This document shows positions 1 through 4,393 of a DNA stretch of 7,206 nucleotides, one piece after another. The translations under genes and the position numbers were made by a program. This DNA is from Candidatus Poribacteria bacterium. Lineage in GTDB: Bacteria > Poribacteria > WGA-4E > GCA-2687025. Under the pieces are notes generated by a model. The model was not told the DNA's origin, did no database searches, and worked only from the letters and a program-made list of their open reading frames with translations. Numbering within the stretch: position 1 is the stretch's first letter; each line of letters begins with the position of its first letter. The stretch is taken from NCBI GenBank assembly GCA_002687025.1, contig NYZG01000437.1, forward strand, positions 1 through 7,206, read 5' to 3'.

Positions 1-1
1 G

Positions 2-196
2 ACGATGGTCGAGCTCGCCCTACGGTGGCTCGCATCGCAGGACCACGTCGACTCGGTGATTATCGGCGCCAGCAGGCCGGAGCACTTGGAGGCGAACCTC
101 GCCGCCATCGACGGCAGACTGGACGACGCCACCCTAGAAGCGTGCGACGGGGTGTGGCAGACGTTGCGCGGGCCGCATTTCCGGTACAACCGGTGA
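2..196 (+). CDS. Aldo/keto reductase, C-terminal end (5' truncated)
   Basis: This is the last 64 codons of a gene that begins before the window. The visible part reads as the C-terminal portion of a bacterial aldo/keto reductase (NADPH-dependent reduction of aldehydes or ketones, cytoplasmic TIM barrel). It has an ALRWLASQ helix, then SVIIGASRPEHLEANLAA, which matches the family's end-of-barrel segment: strand 8 with the G-A-S-x-P-E-x-L-x-x-N-L cofactor-phosphate and adenine-binding region. A C-terminal helix follows, and the protein ends in GPHFRYNR, a tail often seen in this family. The catalytic Asp/Tyr/Lys/His residues lie upstream and cannot be checked, so the substrate is unknown. The stop codon (194-196) overlaps the ATG of the next gene as TGATG, which suggests translational coupling and co-transcription with the beta-helix gene. 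Confidence 0.85.
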   Translation, partial: TMVELALRWLASQDHVDSVIIGASRPEHLEANLAAIDGRLDDATLEACDGVWQTLRGPHFRYNR

Positions 197-513
197 TGCG
201 TCCTGTGGCGGCAGCGGCCACGGCGTGCGCCCGCCATCGCTTGCGCAGGCGTTACCATCGAGCGGCGCTCTTGGCGATAGCCATCGGCCTCTTCGCGGAC
301 CACGCGAACGCGCGCGTCCTACTCGTCCCGGGTGAATACGCCTCGCCGCAGGCGGCCATGGATGAGGCGCTTCGCGGCGACGTGGTGTCCGTTGCCGACG
401 GCGAATACGATCCGCCTCGCATGACGGCAGATGACGTCACGCTGATGGGCGGCGGCGTCGGCACGATCTTCACCCAGGAGATTGATGTACGCGGGTGGAT
501 GGCGTCGTGCTGA
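196..513 (+). CDS. Secreted beta-helix (pectin-lyase-fold) protein, N-terminal part; frameshifted
   Basis: This is the N-terminal fragment of a right-handed parallel beta-helix protein. The ATG at 196 overlaps the aldo/keto reductase stop. The fragment has an Arg-rich n-region, a hydrophobic core (residues about 23-34) and an Ala-Asn-Ala signal-peptidase site near residues 37-39, so export is likely. It then shows the classic entry motif of this fold, LLVPGEYASPQAAMDEA followed by GDVVSVADGEYDPP (compare the usual 'VPxxYxTIQxAIDxAxxGDxVxVxxGxY'). Translation in this frame runs into TGA at 511-513 after GWMASC, a non-homologous tail, while the helical repeats continue in another frame from about 495. 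Restoring one G in the run at 493-495 joins the halves as IDVRGVDGVVLTAFRLRGG, giving a 335-residue protein. I read this as one gene split by a deletion or an assembly error. Ligand and activity are unknown; these proteins are often polysaccharide-binding or lyase-like. Confidence 0.7.
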   Translation: MRPVAAAATACARHRLRRRYHRAALLAIAIGLFADHANARVLLVPGEYASPQAAMDEALRGDVVSVADGEYDPPRMTADDVTLMGGGVGTIFTQEIDVRGWMASC

Positions 514-1202
514 CGGCGTTCCGCCTGCGCGGCGGCACGAACGACCACCACTTCGGCATCGCGTGCGAGGACGCGGACGACATCGTCATTCGCGACGTCG
601 CCATAGACGGCTTCCATCATGGCATCAGCGCGTCGCGGTCCACGGTGCGCATCGTCGGGTGCGAGATCAGCGAGGCGTTCAACGTCGCCCTTCTCGTGAC
701 GCAGGACTCGTCCGTCGAGGTGGAGAATGTCGTCGCGGGAGCCGATTCCGCCATCGGCATGCTAGTCACCGAGTGCCTCCGACCCACGGAGGTCCGAGGC
801 AGCGAAATCCGCGGCACGCTACTCGTCGGCATCCGAGCGGCAAACGCCAATCTCAGAATCCGGGACACGCGAATCGAGGGCAATCCCGTGGGCGTCGATG
901 TCGTGTCCGGCCATGTGGACCTCGGGAGCGCTGACGACTTGGGACGAAACGTCTTCCGCGACAACGAGGTCATCGACGTGCTCGCCGCCCGCCGCGTCAC
1001 CGTCGAAGCGCGCGGCGCATATTGGGGGCCGGATGGCCGGCCCGCGCCTGACCGCGTGTCTCCCACCGTCGCAGTGGTTCCCTGGCTGACGCGCGATCCG
1101 GCGGCGGCCCGCGCCGTATCGCCACGCGCGCGACTGGCGACGCAGTGGGCGCGCGTGAAGAAGCGCGAGGCTGGGAAGATCACGCTGGGGCAGGACCGAT
1201 GA
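495..1202 (+). CDS. Right-handed beta-helix repeat protein, C-terminal part of frameshifted gene
   Basis: This is the continuation of the preceding fragment, shifted by -1. It contains successive coils of a right-handed beta-helix of the NosD/pectate-lyase type: GIACEDADDIVIRDVAIDGFHHGI, STVRIVGCEISEAFNVALLV, SSVEVENVVAGADSAIGMLV, TEVRGSEIRGTLLVGI and LRIRDTRIEGNPVGVDV. Each is about 22-24 residues with the turn pattern of that fold. After the last coil comes NVFRDNEVIDVLAARRVTVEARGAYWG, a common closing segment of such proteins, then a Pro- and Arg-rich tail. A GTG at 495 could be called as a start, but it lacks a signal peptide and the fold's entry motif, and the only upstream AGGAG (476-480) is 14 bases away. 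I therefore treat 495 as a frame junction, not a true start. The stop TGA (1200-1202) overlaps the next ATG (1199-1201). No catalytic residues are identifiable, so its role is probably structural or glycan-related (inferred). Confidence 0.7.
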   Translation: MDGVVLTAFRLRGGTNDHHFGIACEDADDIVIRDVAIDGFHHGISASRSTVRIVGCEISEAFNVALLVTQDSSVEVENVVAGADSAIGMLVTECLRPTEVRGSEIRGTLLVGIRAANANLRIRDTRIEGNPVGVDVVSGHVDLGSADDLGRNVFRDNEVIDVLAARRVTVEARGAYWGPDGRPAPDRVSPTVAVVPWLTRDPAAARAVSPRARLATQWARVKKREAGKITLGQDR

Positions 1203-2704
1203 CACGACCTCAACGGATGCCGGCGCTGTGCCTCCTCGTGGCTCTCGGCGTTGCCGCCACCGCGGGAGCATCCATGCCGACGGCACGCGAGGCCCCGCAG
1301 TGGGAGCCGACCGAATGGGCGGTCGGGGCGTCTGCCCCTGACGCGAACCCCTTCGACATCGTCGCCCGCGTGATGTTCGAGCACGCCGAGAGTGGCGAGA
1401 GCCGCGTCACGGAGATGTTCTACGCAGGCGGCGTCGAGTGGCGATTCCGCTTCACGGGCACGCGACCCGGCTTGTGGACATACCGCTCGGAGAGCGAGGC
1501 GGACGCGCTGGACGGCCTCACGGGGTCGATCCACGTGCTCCCCGACGCCGCGGGCAAGGGCTTCGTCACGAACATCGGAGCCAAGTGGGCGCGGCAGGTC
1601 GGTGAGCACGGTCGCCTTGAGGCGTTCGTCCCGCAGTACGTGATGTACGACACCCCGGACGCGTACCACGACGACCCCGCGAAGATCGACCGCGACATCC
1701 AGACGTTCATGGTCGAGCACGGCTTCACCGGCTTCCACACGTACGTCTTCGCCCGCTGGTTCGACATCGAGCAAGAGCGTACCAACGCGATGTCCGACGA
1801 CCCGAACCCCGATCCCCGCACGTTCGACGCGCTCGAGCTCCTGATTCGCAAGGTACACGCGGCAGGGGGCGTCACGCACATATGGGTGTGGGGAGACGAG
1901 TCGCGCAGGCAGACGCCCATCAGGTGGGGCATCAACGGCGCGGTGGACAGGCGACTGCAGCGGTACATCGCAGCGCGTCTCGGGCCGCTGCCAGGCTGGA
2001 CGATGGGGTACGGATACGATCTCTGGGAGTGGGTCGAAGGCGAGAAGTTGAGCCAATGGCACACGTTCATGCAGGAGCATATGGGGTGGCCGCACATGCT
2101 CGGGGCGCGGGCGACCAAGAACACCCGCGAGCAGCTCAGCGAGGAACTCGGCTACGCCTCATACGAGCAGCATCGGCCCGATTACGAGACGTACGTCCGC
2201 ACGATCCAGGCGCGACCAGGGAAGCCCGCCTTCTCCGAGGACAGGTTTCGCATACGTCCCAACTCGCGCTACCCGGAGAAGGACTACGACGAGCTCCGCA
2301 CACGCCGTGGCCTGTGGCATTCGGCGATGGCGGGCGGCGTCGCCAACATCTGGGGCAACCTCGTCGATGGCCCTGGCTCCGCGCCATACCCACACCCAGA
2401 GTGGTTCCGCAGCTACGCCGCATTCTTCGCCGGCCGCTTCGCCGCGGACCTGGCGCCGGCGCCTCAGGCGGTCGATGGCGGCTATGCGTTACGCTCGTCA
2501 GACGGCGCGCGATACCTGTTCTACGCAGAGAACACCGATGCCCTGGCGATAGACGTTTCCGCGATGCGAGGGCCGAGGCGAGCCATCGTCGTCAATGCGG
2601 CCGCACGGTACGCCGAACGCGATCTGGGCGGCCTGCGCCCTGAGCGCCACACGCTCCGCCTGGGAGCGACGTCCGACTGGGCAATCGCCGTCGGACAGGA
2701 CTGA
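1199..2704 (+). CDS. Secreted DUF5060-type glycoside hydrolase-like protein
   Basis: This encodes 501 residues from the ATG at 1199, which overlaps the upstream stop (ATGA) and is preceded by GGGGCAGGA. An in-frame ATG at 1145 would bury the signal peptide and lie inside the upstream gene, so it is rejected. Residues 1-25 form a signal peptide (hydrophobic core LCLLVALGVAATAGA). Residues about 33-115 match a DUF5060 beta-sandwich, including VEWRFRFTGTRPGLWTYRSES. Residues about 120-415 resemble the TIM-barrel catalytic region of DUF4038/apiosidase-like glycosidases: FTGFHTYVF, THIWVWGDES, YGYDLWEWVEG (Glu277 a possible acid/base), KPAFSEDRFR (Glu347 a possible nucleophile) and GLWHSAMAGGVANIWGN. 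Residues about 420-501 resemble the putative collagen-binding domain often placed at the end of such enzymes. The substrate is probably a plant or algal oligosaccharide, but the sequence does not say which. It is the last gene of the run and converges on the propeller gene. Confidence 0.75.
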   Translation: MTRPQRMPALCLLVALGVAATAGASMPTAREAPQWEPTEWAVGASAPDANPFDIVARVMFEHAESGESRVTEMFYAGGVEWRFRFTGTRPGLWTYRSESEADALDGLTGSIHVLPDAAGKGFVTNIGAKWARQVGEHGRLEAFVPQYVMYDTPDAYHDDPAKIDRDIQTFMVEHGFTGFHTYVFARWFDIEQERTNAMSDDPNPDPRTFDALELLIRKVHAAGGVTHIWVWGDESRRQTPIRWGINGAVDRRLQRYIAARLGPLPGWTMGYGYDLWEWVEGEKLSQWHTFMQEHMGWPHMLGARATKNTREQLSEELGYASYEQHRPDYETYVRTIQARPGKPAFSEDRFRIRPNSRYPEKDYDELRTRRGLWHSAMAGGVANIWGNLVDGPGSAPYPHPEWFRSYAAFFAGRFAADLAPAPQAVDGGYALRSSDGARYLFYAENTDALAIDVSAMRGPRRAIVVNAAARYAERDLGGLRPERHTLRLGATSDWAIAVGQD

Positions 2705-2717
2705 GGCTGAGGCGCCG

Positions 2718-3641
2718 CTAACGCGCTCGGATCGCGCCCCATGTTGTCACGTGCCGATCGCGCGCCTGGATGGCAAACGGCTCGGGGCCTCCCGCCCAAG
2801 TCGGCGCCCACGCGACGATGCCCTCTGGCGTCATGCGCCGCGCCGTGCCGTTCCCCGTCGCATTCATCACGTATATCGCCATGTCGCCGTCGCGATCCGA
2901 CGTGAACGCGATCTCCGCTCCGTTCGGCGACCACGCCGGCTCATGATCTCCCGCGGGATGGGCGGATATGTTCGACACGGGGCCTCCCTCCGCGCTGACA
3001 ACGCACACCTCGTGGTTCGCGTCGGCCGCGCCGCGGAAGGCGATCCATCGGCCGTTGGGCGACCACGCCGGGTCGGCGCACGAATACGGCGCGCCCGCGA
3101 GGAAACGCAGGTCCGACCCATCGGCGCCCATCACCATGACGGACTCCACGCCACCCCGCGTGGAAGTGAACGCGATTTCGCTGCCGTCCGGCGACCACGT
3201 GGGACACCAGTCGATCGCCGCATGCGTGGTGAGCTGGCGGACATCGCCTCCGTCAGCGGACATGACCCATACGTCCCGGGTGCCGGTGCGATCCGAGCTG
3301 AACGCGATGCGCGACCCGTCGGGCGACCACGACGACTCCGCGTCCTGATCCGGCGACTCCGTTAGCTGCACGACCGATCCCGCATCCGCGGCCATGCGGT
3401 ATATGTCGATGTTCCCGTGGCTGTTGGCGGTGTACGTCAGCGACGCTCCGTCCGGCGCCCACGCGGGTGCGGCTTCGTGGTCATTGGACGTGGTGAGCAT
3501 GGTGTACGAGCGGCCGTCATCGGAGGCGACGGCGATGTCGAGATTGCCGCGCTCGTTCGTGACGAACGCTATCTGCGACCACGCGCGCGCCACGGCGCAA
3601 GACGCCAGGATCGTCAGTATGGCGAAGGCTTTGCCGGGCAT
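2718..3641 (-). CDS. Secreted PD40/TolB-like six-bladed beta-propeller protein
   Basis: This encodes 307 residues. The ATG at 3641 is preceded by an AGGAG (3650-3654 on the plus strand) with 8 bases of spacing. Residues 1-21 look like a signal peptide (AFAILTILASCAVARA). The mature protein is a string of PD40 (WD40-like) blades with the consensus P-x-W-S-P-D-G-x-x-I-A-F-x-S-x-R-x-G-x-x-D-I-Y-V-M-x-A-D-G. The W-[AS]-P-[DN]-G motif falls at residues 61, 105, 149, 193 and 237, exactly 44 apart. The protein starts with a half blade (SQIAFVTNERGNLDI) and ends with PTW at 280-282, which suggests six blades closed by pairing N- and C-terminal strands. It lacks the N-terminal TolB domain, so it is not TolB itself. 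The role is probably protein-protein or ligand binding outside the cytoplasm; no catalytic site is visible. The stop TAG (2718-2720) lies 13 bases from the convergent glycosidase stop, with no room for a separate hairpin terminator. Confidence 0.85.
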   Translation of the reverse strand: MPGKAFAILTILASCAVARAWSQIAFVTNERGNLDIAVASDDGRSYTMLTTSNDHEAAPAWAPDGASLTYTANSHGNIDIYRMAADAGSVVQLTESPDQDAESSWSPDGSRIAFSSDRTGTRDVWVMSADGGDVRQLTTHAAIDWCPTWSPDGSEIAFTSTRGGVESVMVMGADGSDLRFLAGAPYSCADPAWSPNGRWIAFRGAADANHEVCVVSAEGGPVSNISAHPAGDHEPAWSPNGAEIAFTSDRDGDMAIYVMNATGNGTARRMTPEGIVAWAPTWAGGPEPFAIQARDRHVTTWGAIRAR

Positions 3642-3772
3642 GGGGTCAACTCCTGGTTATCGGGCCATCCGTACCATGGCTAGCCTCGACTGTCTCGGCC
3701 CCCAAGCCTCCAGGAGAGGAATGCGCGCCAAGGCAATATCCATGGAATGTCGGCGAGTGGCGCACACCAGGC

Positions 3773-3801
3773 CTGCCAACCAGCGAGACACGCGCTATAC
3801 T
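3773..3801 (+). promoter_or_regulatory. Sigma70-type promoter of the metal-efflux operon
   Basis: The -10 hexamer TATACT (3796-3801) differs from TATAAT at one base. The -35 hexamer CTGCCA (3773-3778) matches TTGACA at four of six bases, and the spacer is exactly 17 bases. Transcription would start near 3808-3810, about 50 bases upstream of the regulator's start codon at 3860. This also argues against the in-frame ATG at 3806 as the translation start. It is a prediction from hexamers only. Confidence 0.6.
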
Positions 3802-3812
3802 CTCGATGGAGC

Positions 3813-3832
3813 AACCCCTCCGGGGGGATAGG
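3813..3832 (+). promoter_or_regulatory. Candidate operator for the CsoR/RcnR-family regulator (C4/G6 tract)
   Basis: CCCC (3815-3818), a TCC spacer and GGGGGG (3822-3827) form an imperfect inverted repeat followed by ATAG, just downstream of the -10. CsoR/RcnR-family repressors are known to bind G/C-tract inverted repeats flanked by A/T-rich ends, and RcnR's site is TACT-G6-N-AGTA. Here the G6 tract matches but the left TACT-like arm does not. The position over the start of transcription suits repression of the operon, including the regulator's own gene. The binding itself is inferred. Confidence 0.5.
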
Positions 3833-3844
3833 TTTCGGAATGCT

Positions 3845-3856
3845 GGAAGGGAAGGG
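3845..3856 (+). promoter_or_regulatory. Ribosome binding site that fixes the regulator start at 3860
   Basis: The purine run GGAAGGGAAGGG ends 3 bases before the ATG at 3860, with its first GGAAGG 9 bases away. The alternative in-frame ATG at 3806 lies at or before the predicted transcription start and would translate through the G/C tract. The start at 3860 is therefore preferred. Confidence 0.6.
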
Positions 3857-3859
3857 CTT

Positions 3860-4180
3860 ATGGCCGAAGAGCCCCAGGGGGATGCCGCTCAGGACGGCGA
3901 TAGCGCACACGGGCATTCGCACCGCCACCGGGATCAGGTGGTCGCTCGGTTAGCGCGCATCGAGGGACATGTGCGGAGCATACGCGAGATGGTGCTGGCC
4001 AGTCGCGATTGCCCGGAGGTGCTGACGCAGATTGCCGCGGTACGCGCCGCGCTCCAGTCGGCCGGAAAGGTGATCCTCGAAGACCACTTCGAATCGTGCA
4101 TCGTGTCCGCGGTCGAGCGTGGCGACCACGCGACCGCGACAGAGGAATTCAAGCAGGCGTTCTCCAAGCTTGCGCATTAG
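3860..4180 (+). CDS. CsoR/RcnR-family metal-sensing repressor, InrS-like ligand set
   Basis: This encodes 106 residues, usual for this small all-helical repressor family (Pfam 'Metal-sensitive transcriptional repressor'). These proteins bind operator DNA as tetramers and let go when they bind metal. The core is typical: LARIEGHVRSIREMV, then DCPEVLTQIAAVRAAL, then DHFESCI. Cys51, His76 and Cys80 have the family spacing (25 and 4 residues). Aligning IEG (34-36) with RcnR's IQG without gaps places His19 at the position of RcnR His3. The result is an H-C-H-C set as in the nickel sensor InrS (His21, Cys53, His78, Cys82, from memory), rather than CsoR's x-C-H-C (Cu(I)) or RcnR's H-C-H-H. The N-terminal extension HGHSHRH adds further ligands. 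It is the first gene of the efflux operon, 12 bases ahead of the next gene. Family confidence is high. Ni/Co is the favoured metal by inference; Cu(I) remains possible. Confidence 0.9.
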   Translation: MAEEPQGDAAQDGDSAHGHSHRHRDQVVARLARIEGHVRSIREMVLASRDCPEVLTQIAAVRAALQSAGKVILEDHFESCIVSAVERGDHATATEEFKQAFSKLAH

Positions 4181-4192
4181 CGGAGAGACAGC

Positions 4193-4372
4193 ATGGCATC
4201 GTTGGCAGCCGCGATCGTTTACCACGAGGGCGGACACGGCATTCTCGACGACGATCACGGCCACGAACACAAGCACGGCCCCGACGCCGACAAGGGCCGC
4301 GGACCGAGGCTGTTCGCGATGGCGGTCGTCGTCGTGGCGGTCGTGGCGTTCGTCGTGTGGCGCGTTATCTAG
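4193..4372 (+). CDS. Small His-rich single-pass membrane protein of the metal operon (unrecognised)
   Basis: This is a 59-codon gene with a good ribosome binding site: GGAG (4182-4185) 7 bases before the ATG. It lies 12 bases after the regulator and 20 bases before the next ATPase ribosome-binding region and start. Residues 1-39 are polar, with seven histidines (11, 15, 22, 24, 26, 28 and one in the H-x-x-x-H pair at 11/15 counted within these) set among acidic residues, notably DDDHGHEHKHG. Residues about 40-58 form one hydrophobic helix (LFAMAVVVVAVVAFVVWRVI) followed directly by the stop, so it looks tail-anchored with a short Arg-containing end. The His/Asp segment could bind divalent metal. 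I do not recognise a family. From position and composition I infer an accessory subunit, metal donor or buffer for the adjacent ATPase, which has no metal-binding domain of its own. Orientation in the membrane is undetermined. It could instead be the fragment of a longer ancestral ATPase N-terminus. Confidence 0.7.
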   Translation: MASLAAAIVYHEGGHGILDDDHGHEHKHGPDADKGRGPRLFAMAVVVVAVVAFVVWRVI

Positions 4373-4393
4373 GCGTCGCTGAGGGATCATCAT

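Noticed and set aside
490..500. Programmed -1 frameshift in the beta-helix gene
   Set aside because: No slippery heptamer or obvious downstream stem-loop was seen. A missing G in a homopolymer explains the data more simply.
1145..1198. Longer N-terminus for the glycosidase starting at ATG 1145
   Set aside because: It would place 18 charged residues ahead of a clear signal peptide and overlap the upstream gene by 58 bases. ATG 1199 gives the usual stop/start overlap and a ribosome site.
617..2095. Long minus-strand open frame opposite the beta-helix and glycosidase genes
   Set aside because: It is rich in Arg, Val, His and Asp with no fold signature, as expected for the antisense of a GC-rich gene. 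The plus-strand genes have clear domains.
2705..2717. Shared terminator between the convergent glycosidase and propeller genes
   Set aside because: Only 13 bases separate the two stops, and no stem with a T tract is present there.
3721..3831. 36-codon frame with AGGAG upstream (3712-3716), ending in the G tract
   Set aside because: Its body overlaps the predicted promoter and operator of the metal operon, it begins before the likely transcription start, and its sequence shows no His cluster, helix or other recognisable property. The purine run is probably coincidental.
3806..3859. Longer N-terminus for the CsoR-family regulator starting at ATG 3806
   Set aside because: This ATG lies at or before the predicted transcription start, would read through the G/C tract, adds residues unlike the family, and the strong purine run sits just ahead of 3860.
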